From Promethearchaeota archaeon (GTDB lineage Archaea > Asgardarchaeota > Lokiarchaeia > Sigyniarchaeales > SOKP01): 64,000 nucleotides of DNA. The position numbers were made by a program, and so were the translations under genes. Below are positions 52,982 through 62,328 of this stretch, piece by piece. Every line of letters starts with the position of its first letter. Within the stretch, counting starts at the first letter, position 1. Location of the stretch: positions 16,767-80,766 of the forward strand of contig JABXKD010000005.1 in the NCBI GenBank assembly GCA_013375475.1. The letters are read 5' to 3'. The notes under the pieces are model-generated. The model did not search any database, was not told the origin of the DNA, and saw only the letters and a list, made by a program, of their open reading frames with translations.

Positions 52982-53641
52982 TTAGTTAAAAATAATATCA
53001 AGTTCTTCAATTAATTTAAATTTCGTCATTTCAAATCCTTTTCTAAGGACGGAAACAATAATATTTTTCCCGGCGGGAACATTTAGAATGCTATCGTCTT
53101 CCTCCACTATTGCTATACCATCTTCATTATAATCCAATTGTCGTTTCAGAGCTTGTAAGGCATTTTCTTTTGTTTTAAAAGCCGCTCTTGATAATTCGTG
53201 ATAATTTTTTACATCTTCATTTATGTTTAAAAATAGAATGCATTCTTCCACTTGGGAAATAAAAGACTTCTTAGTAATTTCTTTCAATTTTTTATAGTGT
53301 TTATGATCTTTTTTGCACTGCTTATCAGTTTGATCATTTTCTAAATAATTTGGGAAGTTTTTATTTATCACTTCATCAAATCTTTCTTTAGTAATCTCAC
53401 CATTTTCAAGTAGTGTTTTTGCAGAATCTAAGGCGATTTTAATTTGTTTTAAAGTCCCAACACGAGCGTTATTATCGCTCCAAATCTTATAGAAAGCTTT
53501 CACTATTGGTTTCACAACAAAATTAAATGCTCCGGTATCTAACTCCGTATCAATTAATTCTCTACCATAACCTAGTGACAAATCAGTTGTTGAAATCATC
53601 TTTTCTTCAACGATTTTATAGTTTCTTGGTATATGACTCAT
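52982..53641 (-). CDS. Unknown protein, paralogue of the neighbouring upstream gene
   Basis: A 219-residue, mostly helical, charged protein starting MSHIPRNYKIVEEKM. It shares its whole length with the protein of the next gene upstream (53735-54391). Common blocks include ELIDTELDTGAFNFVVKPIV, GTLKQI, a CKKDHKHYKKLKE cysteine/histidine segment, AAFKTKENAL and PAGKNIIVSVLRKGFE. The conserved Cys and His (about residues 123-130) might bind metal. No family is recognised. Confidence 0.65.
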   Translation of the reverse strand: MSHIPRNYKIVEEKMISTTDLSLGYGRELIDTELDTGAFNFVVKPIVKAFYKIWSDNNARVGTLKQIKIALDSAKTLLENGEITKERFDEVINKNFPNYLENDQTDKQCKKDHKHYKKLKEITKKSFISQVEECILFLNINEDVKNYHELSRAAFKTKENALQALKRQLDYNEDGIAIVEEDDSILNVPAGKNIIVSVLRKGFEMTKFKLIEELDIIFN

Positions 53642-53734
53642 TATTACTTCTCTCTTGATTGATAAATCTCGTTTTTTGTATCTTTTTCTATTATTTTAAT
53701 ATTAAAGTCTCATAATTTAATGGTTTAACTATTA

Positions 53735-54391
53735 TTAATCATAAGTATCTTCAATAGCTTCTAAAAATTCTTTCTTGGTCTCTTCGAATCCTTTGCGAAG
53801 AGATTTAATAATTATTTTCTTACCTGCTGGTAAAGATAGAATACTTGGATCCTTTTCAATAATTTTAATTCCCTTTTCCGTGAACTCTAATTGTTTCATT
53901 AAATTCATAGTAGCAAGTTCTTTAGTTTTAAATGCAACTCTGGCAAGTTCATTATATTCATTTACATCTTCTTCAACGCTAAGAAATGTTCTCACTTCTT
54001 CAAGATAATTAATAAACGTTTCCTTTGCATTTTCTTTTAATTTTTCGTAGTTTTCATGGTTTTTACTGCATTGATATGTTACTTGGTCACCTTTAAGATA
54101 TTTTGGGAAGTACTGTTCGATAATATTACTAAAACTTTCTTCAGATTTACCATTTAACAATAATTGCCTACCAGCATCAAGAGTTACGTCTATCTGTTTC
54201 AATGTTCCCTTCTTTGCGTCATGCGTGGCCCAAAAATCGTAAAACGCTTTAACTACAGGTCTCACTATAAAATTTAAAATTCCTGTATCTAATTCGGTAT
54301 CTATAAGTTTTCGGCCTTTTTTAAGAGATTGTTCCATTTGCTGGATCATTCTCTCTTTTATTATGTTATAATTTCTCTCGATATACTCCAG
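53735..54391 (-). CDS. Unknown protein, tandem paralogue, probable CTG start
   Basis: From the in-frame ATG at 54349 the protein is 204 residues (MIQQMEQSLKKGRKLIDTEL), but its sister's first 14 residues align with codons upstream. CTG GAG TAT ATC (from 54391) reads LEYIERNYNIIKERM, matching MSHIPRNYKIVEEKM. The frame is closed by a TAA just before that CTG. CTG is thus either the real initiation codon or a mutated ATG. GGGGATC precedes it by about 5 bases. The gene is a tandem duplicate with roughly 45% identity by eye; function is unknown. Confidence 0.6.
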   Translation of the reverse strand: MEYIERNYNIIKERMIQQMEQSLKKGRKLIDTELDTGILNFIVRPVVKAFYDFWATHDAKKGTLKQIDVTLDAGRQLLLNGKSEESFSNIIEQYFPKYLKGDQVTYQCSKNHENYEKLKENAKETFINYLEEVRTFLSVEEDVNEYNELARVAFKTKELATMNLMKQLEFTEKGIKIIEKDPSILSLPAGKKIIIKSLRKGFEETKKEFLEAIEDTYD

Positions 54392-54596
54392 TTAAGATCC
54401 CCAGCATATGACATTTATTGAGTATTTTGTTTATTAATATATTCCTTGAATTAAGAAAAGAAAATTTTGAAAATTTTTTAACTTTTTTATAATTCTTTTA
54501 GTCTTCTATTTGAAACGAAAAAAGTATATAATATAGAATAATGTTTTATTATAATATTAGGTTTGAAATATAAAATAACTAAATTAAGTCAATTTT

Positions 54597-57500
54597 ATGC
54601 GCTATATCTTTAAAATTCTTCTACTGGGTCTAGATGGAGAAGCCATTTCTTTTTACGCTCTTAGAGCATTCGGAGAAGAGGGTGAAACTAAAGGAGCTTA
54701 TTTAGAGTGGTATAGAGAAGTAAACGCTTTTGAGGATATTTGCGATTTGGAAGTAAATGCTATTACTGACATAACAAATACTGATTCTGATTTTGATGAA
54801 ATGCTTGGAACTGTAGATGGTGTAATCTATTTCATAAATCCTTTAAATACCGAAGAAATAGAAATTTTCGATTCCATACTACACGATATCAGATCAATAA
54901 AAAGAAGCATACCTATTGTTCTGATGTACTATGATCAGCGAGGAATATTACCAATATCAGTAAATGAATTGTTAGAAAACACGTGGTTAGAGTATGTTGA
55001 TATGGAAGCATTTGTTAACCTTCAACCAAGAGAATTTCACCAAGCTTTGCAATGTTTATGTTTAGCGATGATATCTGGAGATACACCGTTGAATATAGAA
55101 AATGCGTGGATGAGATTTCCAATCTATATTCAGCTAGCAAACATCTTCTTTAAAAAAGCGAATAATGAAGAAAAACCTGAACTTTATTTCTTTGCAGCTA
55201 AAGCTATCAAAAAAGCTGCGATGATTGCTGACATATTTAATAAAGAGGAATACTACATCATTTGCGAACAAGCTGCTTTTCTTTATTCAAAAGTAAATCT
55301 GTATTTGGAAGCTTCACAAATTCTGCAACCCGTAGATAAAAAAAAAGAGGAGAATTTTAAGAGATTATACGCCGAATCAATGGTTTTAGAAGGTAATAAG
55401 TTATTTAACAATCGTAACTTTATTCAAGCCGCCACACAGTATCTAGCCGCAGCCCAATGGTCCGCTATTGAAATTAAAGATAACAACTTAATGGATGAGT
55501 CTTTTAAATTAGCGATTAATGCTTATATATCTGCCTGTAGGGTTGAAAATGCGTTTAATGTTCTTGCTAATCTACCTCACGAACAGGCTCTTCTTATCCT
55601 TCGAGGAGTAGCTGATAAAATTATCGCTGCTGCAGATTTTTTAGTCAAGGAAGAGAATTTTATAGCAGCTAGAGCTCAATTATACCTTGCGGTCTCTCAA
55701 TACCAGCAGGAAGGACTGTTTGAAGAATTGGAACTGTTTACAAATAAGTTAATAAAAGTCTTAATCAGCCTATTGAAGATATACCTTAAGAAAGAACTAC
55801 CGATTCCTGCTAAACAATATTACGAGGAGATTGAAAATCTCTCAAAAGCTTACAATGTTAAAAAACCAGATGTTGATTCTCATCTAGAACAGTTAATTAC
55901 GCAATTCTTAAATAATCTTGATTTTGGTAATGCTACAATATTGATCAATAGTTTGAATTCTTTAAAATTAAAGAAAAAATTAACAGCACTAAGTTCTAAA
56001 GTTGAGGACGAAAATAAAGTATTTATTAAAAAACAACTAGAGGAGAATATCAATAAAGGCATAGAGTTCCTAAATACTTTCATAGAATATGAGTTAGACA
56101 TCTTTAAAGAAATTAATACTCAGATTATTAAAGAAGCTAATCAATTTATAGAAAAAAACGATTATACTAAAGCCGCAAAACACGTGAAAGTTCAAGTAGA
56201 ATTTTTGAAAAGAGTTGGAAGGGAAGAAATTTACATTGAAATGATTAAAAAAGCTCTAGATATCTTAATAATTGGAAAAGAATTCGACCAATTTTTTAAA
56301 ATGTACTATGATTTATCAAAAAAAGCAAAATTGATTTATCTTAGGAATAAGTTTCAAATTATCATAGAAAAGTTGAACGATATTATTAGAGAACGCGATC
56401 ACGACATACTTGAAGATGTACTAATAAATTTCATTTCTATTTTTAGAGAACAATTACTCTACGAACAGTCTAAGGAAGTTAGCGAGATTTTTGTTGATTC
56501 TATTAAATCCAAGGCAATGAAAATGGTTAATAGTAGTGCTACCACAGACGTTATAAATACCGCCATAATATTGGTTAATAAAGCTAAAGAAATCTCTTTG
56601 ATGTACCTTGATAATCGCAAATTGAACTTCGATGAGATATATGAGAGAATAACAGAAATTTATATCGATCTTGATGAACTACCTTCTGCTCATGCTATCT
56701 TAAATATGATTGAGAATAACTTTCGAAAAACAGAATTAAACAGAAAAATAGAAAAACTCGAAGGCGAAAAAAGCTCTACTGAAGCTAAGAAAGCTGAGGA
56801 ATCTTCTAGAGGAGAAATTTCAAAAGAAAGACTTTCTATTATTCGAAATAAAGCAAGGGAAGCCCTCCAAGAAAGAGATTCATTATTAAAACAAAATAGA
56901 GCACTGAGGAGGGCTTATTTCACTGAAGCTTTAACAAATTTAAATGAAAAGAATTATGATAAAGCAGTTAAGAACTATGAAGAAAATATAAATCGTTTAA
57001 TTGATAGTAGCAGATTTCAATTAGCGGGTTTATCCTTAGCAATAACCCTGCTAATGTATATAAAACAGAACCAGATTGAGGGATTTAGGAAAATTCTAGA
57101 GCAAACAAAAAAGAAACTAGGAAGTCTTGAAAAATCTTTTTCAGAGACATTTTCAGTTGCTTTGGTTGAATATATTTTAGACATTGAGAAATTGGGAGAT
57201 TCTAGTAAACTTCAAGAATCAATAGAGTTTGTTGAAAATTTACCCTTATTAGATGAAGAGATATCTCTTCTCTATGAAATTTTAGGTAAATCACTTAAAG
57301 TTCTCGAACCTGAAGATTTAGAAAAGGAAATAGCTGAAACTGAATATAAACTTGAAAACCTCCGCGATCTAGCCAATAATATCTTGAAGGAGAAGAATGA
57401 TATTGCAAAAAGGAAACTGATGAAAAATCAATACTGGAAGTTGGCTTTAGAAGATTTAGCTAATAAAAAATACGAGGTTGCTGCTAATGATTATAAGGAT

Positions 57501-58346
57501 ACTATTCCAAAATTGCTAGAAAAAAAATTCTTAAGGCAAGCAGCATTAAGTTTGATACTAAAATTGCTATCATTAAGTAAGAGTAAAAAAATATCTATAG
57601 TAAAAACTGATTTTACCAGTACAATAGCAAAATACAAAGAAATTCAACCTGAATTCGAGGATCTACCCGAGATTAAAATCTTCAAAGAATTACTACTTGC
57701 TTTAGAAAGCGATAATCTAAAATTGATAAGTGTCTGTATTGACCTTCTAATTGATAAGTTAGTTCTTTTTGATCCCGAAATATCTTTATTAGAATCTATT
57801 AGATTCGAAGAACAAAAAAGCGAACCTCTGGAGGATAAATTATCAAGAGAAGAATTAGGCAAAAAGAGGACGTTTGAGATCGTAGAATCGCAAAAGTTTA
57901 GTAAATTACAACAAAAAATGGGAGATGTGAGGAGAGAAAGACCAGAATTTTTAAAACAAAGAAATGCCATGAAAAAAAGATATTATAAAGAAGTAATCTC
58001 CTTGCTTGAAACAAAATCTTATAAGGAAGCTGGTTCAGAATACTTCAGATTAGCTCAAAGTTTAGCTAATAAAAGAGACTTAAGGACTAGTACTTTAACA
58101 GTTCTATTACACGGATTGGCTTATATAAAAGCCGGAGAACCAATAAACACTGTTAGATTAAACATTAGGCAATACCTTGATTCGCTGGGTTTCAATAAAA
58201 AGCTTGTAGAAGAAACTTACTATATTCTCTGTATAGATTTTATTCTTGATGTAATTTCATTTAAAATGGATACTTTTCTTCCAAAAATCAATGAATTACT
58301 AGAAATTCTACCCTTGTTTGATGAAGAAAAATTTGATTTGTTCTGA
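54597..58346 (+). CDS. Giant pseudo-GTPase fused to a TPR-like alpha solenoid
   Basis: A 1249-residue soluble protein. Residues 1-165 follow a Ras-like fold (FKILLLGLDGEAISFYAL, NAITDIT, DGVIYFINPLN, SIPIVLMYYDQRG) but lack the GK[ST] of G1 and the NKxD of G4. The rest is helical, TPR/SNAP-like. In the C-terminal part, three homologous units of about 140-160 residues occur, near 790-935, 960-1085 and 1110-1249. Each starts around RxYYxEAL and ends with LPLLDEEISLLYE, LVLFDPEISLLES or LPLFDEEKFDLF. A scaffold or adaptor role beside real GTPases is inferred. It converges with tfb. Confidence 0.72.
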   Translation: MRYIFKILLLGLDGEAISFYALRAFGEEGETKGAYLEWYREVNAFEDICDLEVNAITDITNTDSDFDEMLGTVDGVIYFINPLNTEEIEIFDSILHDIRSIKRSIPIVLMYYDQRGILPISVNELLENTWLEYVDMEAFVNLQPREFHQALQCLCLAMISGDTPLNIENAWMRFPIYIQLANIFFKKANNEEKPELYFFAAKAIKKAAMIADIFNKEEYYIICEQAAFLYSKVNLYLEASQILQPVDKKKEENFKRLYAESMVLEGNKLFNNRNFIQAATQYLAAAQWSAIEIKDNNLMDESFKLAINAYISACRVENAFNVLANLPHEQALLILRGVADKIIAAADFLVKEENFIAARAQLYLAVSQYQQEGLFEELELFTNKLIKVLISLLKIYLKKELPIPAKQYYEEIENLSKAYNVKKPDVDSHLEQLITQFLNNLDFGNATILINSLNSLKLKKKLTALSSKVEDENKVFIKKQLEENINKGIEFLNTFIEYELDIFKEINTQIIKEANQFIEKNDYTKAAKHVKVQVEFLKRVGREEIYIEMIKKALDILIIGKEFDQFFKMYYDLSKKAKLIYLRNKFQIIIEKLNDIIRERDHDILEDVLINFISIFREQLLYEQSKEVSEIFVDSIKSKAMKMVNSSATTDVINTAIILVNKAKEISLMYLDNRKLNFDEIYERITEIYIDLDELPSAHAILNMIENNFRKTELNRKIEKLEGEKSSTEAKKAEESSRGEISKERLSIIRNKAREALQERDSLLKQNRALRRAYFTEALTNLNEKNYDKAVKNYEENINRLIDSSRFQLAGLSLAITLLMYIKQNQIEGFRKILEQTKKKLGSLEKSFSETFSVALVEYILDIEKLGDSSKLQESIEFVENLPLLDEEISLLYEILGKSLKVLEPEDLEKEIAETEYKLENLRDLANNILKEKNDIAKRKLMKNQYWKLALEDLANKKYEVAANDYKDTIPKLLEKKFLRQAALSLILKLLSLSKSKKISIVKTDFTSTIAKYKEIQPEFEDLPEIKIFKELLLALESDNLKLISVCIDLLIDKLVLFDPEISLLESIRFEEQKSEPLEDKLSREELGKKRTFEIVESQKFSKLQQKMGDVRRERPEFLKQRNAMKKRYYKEVISLLETKSYKEAGSEYFRLAQSLANKRDLRTSTLTVLLHGLAYIKAGEPINTVRLNIRQYLDSLGFNKKLVEETYYILCIDFILDVISFKMDTFLPKINELLEILPLFDEEKFDLF

Positions 58347-58365
58347 AATTGCATTCTAAAAAGTT

Positions 58366-59280
58366 TTAAACCATATTAGCGTATTTCATAAGATCTTTAA
58401 CCCGCATTCGCAAAGTCACCTCTGTAACTCTCGCGAGTTTACTAATCTCTTTCTGAGTGCGATTCTCGCTACATATTTTGGAGCCGATATAAATAGCTGC
58501 AGCAGCGATTCCTTTTGGATCTTTTCCCGCAGAATTAAAACCGCTATCTTGAGCTTTTTCTATTATTTTGACAGCAGTGTTTCTACATTGCATTGAAAGT
58601 TTTAATTCATCGTTAAATTTATCTACATAACGAATAGGTCCGAAATGTTGAACTTTCAAATTTAAATTTGGTAAAACTTCCATTAATATTAACCGATAAC
58701 TCTTAATTACTTTTTTTTTTGGAATTTGAGCAACTTTAGTAATTTCTTCTACAGTTCTTGGAATCCCGTGTACTCTAAGTGCGCAAAAAATGGAAGCAGA
58801 AAGAAGAGTATCGATACTTCTTCCCATTGTTAGCTTCTTTTTGACAGTTTGAGTATAAATTCTTAGAGCGTCTTCCGCAACGGTGTCAGGGATGCCTAGT
58901 CTTTTTTGTAAACGCTGTAAATTTGGTAAAGCAATCCAAAGGTTTCGTTCGAAAGAAGTAGTTAAGGATCTATGAATTTTTGCAAGTCTGTTAAATTTAG
59001 ATTTATATTTTGGGCTCAATAAAGTCCCTCGTGCATCTCTACTACCCCTAATAATCGTTCGGGGCCCAATAGGACTGTAAACCCTTTCGTTGCTTTTTCT
59101 TTTTTGGATTTCTTCTTGTGTGAAAGCTCTACGCGGTGAATCGTCTAAAATTCTTCCATATACCGAACCACAATTCAAACATACGTAGAATCCATCTTCC
59201 TCACTGATTTTAGGAGAATCGCAACAAGATTCCTCTTCCTTCTCGTCAAAAAATCCATTGTCTTCAAAACTTGACGGCAT
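58366..59280 (-). CDS. tfb: Transcription initiation factor TFB
   Basis: TFB recruits RNA polymerase to TBP-bound promoters. This 304-residue protein has the N-terminal ribbon, the B-reader/linker (PRRAFTQEEIQKRKSNERVYSP) and two cyclin folds (about residues 105-200 and 205-300, with a DPKGIAAAAIYIG repeat signature). The zinc ribbon is unusual. Cys34 and Cys37 form a normal knuckle, but the first pair is the adjacent Cys19-Cys20 in place of CxxC. This may weaken metal binding, or another ligand may help. Confidence 0.93.
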   Translation of the reverse strand: MPSSFEDNGFFDEKEEESCCDSPKISEEDGFYVCLNCGSVYGRILDDSPRRAFTQEEIQKRKSNERVYSPIGPRTIIRGSRDARGTLLSPKYKSKFNRLAKIHRSLTTSFERNLWIALPNLQRLQKRLGIPDTVAEDALRIYTQTVKKKLTMGRSIDTLLSASIFCALRVHGIPRTVEEITKVAQIPKKKVIKSYRLILMEVLPNLNLKVQHFGPIRYVDKFNDELKLSMQCRNTAVKIIEKAQDSGFNSAGKDPKGIAAAAIYIGSKICSENRTQKEISKLARVTEVTLRMRVKDLMKYANMV

Positions 59281-59351
59281 ATCTACTGTTTAACTTAAAT
59301 GCAAATATTAGGATTAATCAATTTCAGTATAATATTTAAAATAAACTATAT

Positions 59352-59414
59352 ATTTAAATCTTAATCAATTTAATTTAATAGCTGTAGTGAAGATTTAAAT
59401 CTTAGTCTATTTAA
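59352..59414. repeat. Near-identical 22-nt direct repeats in the tfb/GTPase divergent promoter
   Basis: Copies at 59352-59373 and 59393-59414 share 20 of 22 bases, each starting ATTTAAATCTTA, 41 bases apart. They lie in the 222-base gap between the divergent tfb and Arf-like GTPase genes and each includes a TATA-like TTTAAA. Two copies only, so this is not a CRISPR; operator or duplicated promoter elements are possible. Confidence 0.5.
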
Positions 59415-59502
59415 CTATAATCTTAAAAGATTCGTAATTAAAAATTATTTTATTCTAAGCTTTAAAGTTAATAAATACAAATTAATACAAACTGCCAACA
59501 AA

Positions 59503-60753
59503 ATGTCATCTGATATCACAAATATTTTAAATATCTTTTCGAAATTTCTCGATCCAAAAGTATTGAAAGCGGATAAATTTAAAACTATTGAGGAAATAAA
59601 AAAGCTACCCGTTCACTCTTACAAATTCATTTCTAAAATCGAGGCTAAAATTTTAAAAGATCTTTTACAAATATCAAAAATTGAAGAAATATCCAAATTA
59701 AATAGGGATAATCCTTTTAAAAATTTGAAGGTTTTTGGAACAACAAAAGATCCTCTGGAAGTTACTGAATTACAGGAACAGTTTGATAGAAAAGTCACTA
59801 CGATAAAAGCAGAGAATCCCGGGCTTGAAAAAGCTATAAAGAAAGCTATTTTTATAAGTTCGATCATTACCAATATGGTAGACGAAGGAGAGATTCTCCA
59901 AAAATCAGCCCAAAAGGTAATTGTTATTGGATTAGATAATGCCGGAAAAACGGCTATTTTGAGCAAATTTGGAGGACGATTAGGTATATCCGATTTAGCT
60001 AATTTAACGCCGACTAAAGGGGTAGATCGCCGTCATATCGAAACAGGTAGCTCTGATATAGATCTTTATATTTGGGACTTCGGAGGGCAGGCAAAATACA
60101 GAAGTAAGTATTTTGATAAACCAGAACAATATTTTCTACAAACTGATTTATTGATCTATGTAATTGATGTTCAAGATCCTGAAAGATATGCCGAATCATT
60201 TGAGTATTTTGAACAAATACTAGAAATCTTATCGACATTAGAAGAGGAACCATTTGTATTAATATACATACATAAATGCGATCCGGATTTAAAACGCGAC
60301 CCCGAAACGCTATTGAATATCGAACTCCTAAAAGATAACCTAAATCAATTATTAACTACATATGACTGCGATTACGAGGCTTATATGACTTCAATTTTTT
60401 CCCTAATAACTAACGAACCTGAGTTTTCTAAATATATTAAGGAAGTAATGAGGTCTACAGACTCTCTAACAAGTCCAACTTTAAGAAAAGTCGAAGGTTT
60501 GGGAAAAACCTTAGAAGAAACCATGAATGCTGTTATACGGTTATCAGAAAGCCTTTCGAAACAATTATCTGAACTAGATAATAGATTGCGCGCTATTGAG
60601 AGTGGAGCATTTCAAATGGCTCAAAATGGGGTACCGATTGGTTTAACACCCCCTGGTAGTGCGTCCGCGCCAGGTGGACCGGGAGATTCTAGGTCAAAAG
60701 TTTTAGATGAGTTAAAAACTCTATTTGAAAAGAAGCGAAAATTGAACCTTTAA
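59503..60753 (+). CDS. Arf-like GTPase with N-terminal helix-hairpin-helix-like and C-terminal coiled-coil regions
   Basis: A 416-residue protein. The N-terminal ~130 residues are helical, with an HhH-like stretch (TIEEIKKLPVHSYKFISK, EAKILKDLLQISKIEEIS). The GTPase domain has G1 GLDNAGKTA (143-151), a threonine-rich switch I (NLTPTKGVDRRHI), G3 WDFGGQ and G4 HKCD, in which the Asn of NKxD is replaced by His. A coiled coil (ESLSKQLSELDNRLRAIESG) and a Pro/Gly-rich stretch follow. The GLDNAGKT/WDFGGQ pattern is Arf/Arl-like. It is a candidate partner of the pseudo-GTPase giant encoded nearby. Confidence 0.83.
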   Translation: MSSDITNILNIFSKFLDPKVLKADKFKTIEEIKKLPVHSYKFISKIEAKILKDLLQISKIEEISKLNRDNPFKNLKVFGTTKDPLEVTELQEQFDRKVTTIKAENPGLEKAIKKAIFISSIITNMVDEGEILQKSAQKVIVIGLDNAGKTAILSKFGGRLGISDLANLTPTKGVDRRHIETGSSDIDLYIWDFGGQAKYRSKYFDKPEQYFLQTDLLIYVIDVQDPERYAESFEYFEQILEILSTLEEEPFVLIYIHKCDPDLKRDPETLLNIELLKDNLNQLLTTYDCDYEAYMTSIFSLITNEPEFSKYIKEVMRSTDSLTSPTLRKVEGLGKTLEETMNAVIRLSESLSKQLSELDNRLRAIESGAFQMAQNGVPIGLTPPGSASAPGGPGDSRSKVLDELKTLFEKKRKLNL

Positions 60754-60760
60754 ACGCTTC

Positions 60761-61471
60761 TTATAACTTTCTAATAAACGCCTTAATCCTTTTATTAATA
60801 GCAAGAATAAAAATCAGGATCATTAATCCTAATACCAAAATTGAATAGAAGAAATTTTCTAGAAGTAATGGATTAAATACCTGATAATGAATTTGGCTTC
60901 CGATAGCAAGCTCAAAAAATGAAATTACCCTCATTAAAATGGGAGTTACAATGCTTATAGCTAAAATAAAACCTATAAATCCAATGAAAAAACCAAATAC
61001 TACATCGCTCGGATAATGAACTCCTAACTGAATTCTAGAAAATGAAATTATCACGGCAAAAATTAGAACTAGAATTGCTACTAACAATGAATTTAACAAA
61101 TAAGCTAATAGCAATCCTTGAGAAGCGACATTATAAGCGTGCCAAGAAGGAAAGCTTCTCGACGTAGGTTTTCTCTCGAGAACCTTAATATCTTCCAGTA
61201 TTTCGAAAGGTCTGTCTCGATTAAAAAACTTTTTTATTGGGGCAATAATGACAACTCCAAGTAAGAAAATTGAACCTATGTATGAGAATAACAACGGATC
61301 GTAATAAATGAATAGATAAAAAACCAATAAAAACATCCATATCGTCTCTCTCCCAGCAAAAGAAAGTATTTTCAAAAAGATTGTTACTGGTTTTCCTCCA
61401 ATACCATTTAATCTTAATATGATTTTTTGGTCCCACTTATCTAGTTTATTAAAGATATTTTTTGATTGCAT
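60761..61471 (-). CDS. PAP2-family membrane phosphatase
   Basis: A 236-residue integral membrane phosphatase of the PAP2 superfamily, with about six segments. The three catalytic motifs are KKFFNRDRP, SFPSWHA (the usual PSGH has Trp here) and SRIQLGVHYPSDV. Substrates are probably lipid phosphates such as polyprenyl or phosphatidate phosphates, which would fit a cell also using AglB-type lipid carriers; that is inference. The PHP-domain gene lies 14 bases upstream on the same strand. Confidence 0.88.
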   Translation of the reverse strand: MQSKNIFNKLDKWDQKIILRLNGIGGKPVTIFLKILSFAGRETIWMFLLVFYLFIYYDPLLFSYIGSIFLLGVVIIAPIKKFFNRDRPFEILEDIKVLERKPTSRSFPSWHAYNVASQGLLLAYLLNSLLVAILVLIFAVIISFSRIQLGVHYPSDVVFGFFIGFIGFILAISIVTPILMRVISFFELAIGSQIHYQVFNPLLLENFFYSILVLGLMILIFILAINKRIKAFIRKL

Positions 61472-61485
61472 GTCTTTTGCGCCCT

Positions 61486-62280
61486 TTAAATATCCAACCC
61501 TAAAAATTTATAAGCCTCTTTAACTTTGGGAACTGTTTCTTTGAAATATTCAATTTGATGCGAATCAGAACCAACGAAGAATTTAGCTCTCTCCGATTTC
61601 AGTTGCTCTGCAATATCCTTAGAAGGAAACGACCGATTGATAGGGAATTTTACACCTGAAAGATTGTATTCAATGCGAATCTTATTCTTGATACATAACC
61701 GTCCCAAGTCTAGAACTCTGTCTTCAGATACATCACAATCATCTAAAGGTATTATATCATTTTCATTAATGTAACGAAAAATAGTATCTATATGGCATAT
61801 ATTCTTAAAGATTCTTGATTCTATCATCATCCTACTGATTTCAAAGTAATCATCTATGACTTTTTTCATTTGAACTTTTTCTAATAATTCAAGTAATTTA
61901 GCTCGCGAAGTTATAGGGTAGTGGTAAATCCATTCATGTAAAGTACCCCCAATAAAATCGATTTCTTTTTCATAGTCATCCAAAAATTCTAATAATTCGA
62001 TTTCTCTATCGCGATAATATTCCAGCTCGAGGCCGCTAAGAATGAACTTATAATTCCCTTTCAATTCATCAAATTCTTCAAGGTAATCATCGATTCTACC
62101 ATCATAGAAAGGATCTTTTTTGTCTCTTTCTATTTTATAAAGCTCGTAATGCTCCAGAAAACATATATTGATTTCCTCTGCTTCTGCAATTTTGATGTAA
62201 TCGTTAAAATTTGGACCATCTTCTGATATGTCCGAGCTCCAGTTCGTATGGACGTGATAATCAGTATATTTAAACTTCAT
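61486..62280 (-). CDS. PHP-domain phosphoesterase (histidinol-phosphatase-like)
   Basis: A 264-residue PHP-fold metal-dependent phosphoesterase. Metal ligands are visible as YHVHTNWS, FLEHYELY, GLELEYYRD, IGGTLHEW, HIDTIFRY and GSDSHQIEY. The pattern is that of HisK-type histidinol-phosphate phosphatases, but no his operon is nearby, so the substrate is uncertain. ATG 62280 starts the gene; it is probably co-transcribed with the PAP2 gene. Confidence 0.85.
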   Translation of the reverse strand: MKFKYTDYHVHTNWSSDISEDGPNFNDYIKIAEAEEINICFLEHYELYKIERDKKDPFYDGRIDDYLEEFDELKGNYKFILSGLELEYYRDREIELLEFLDDYEKEIDFIGGTLHEWIYHYPITSRAKLLELLEKVQMKKVIDDYFEISRMMIESRIFKNICHIDTIFRYINENDIIPLDDCDVSEDRVLDLGRLCIKNKIRIEYNLSGVKFPINRSFPSKDIAEQLKSERAKFFVGSDSHQIEYFKETVPKVKEAYKFLGLDI

Positions 62281-62328
62281 AGGTGGTAGTTCTAAAAATG
62301 ATGTAAATAAGTTAAAAATTTTGATTAT

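Noticed and set aside
59352..59414. Two 22-nt direct repeats considered as a CRISPR fragment.
   Set aside because: Only two copies, AT-only TATA-like content, inside a divergent promoter and without cas genes.
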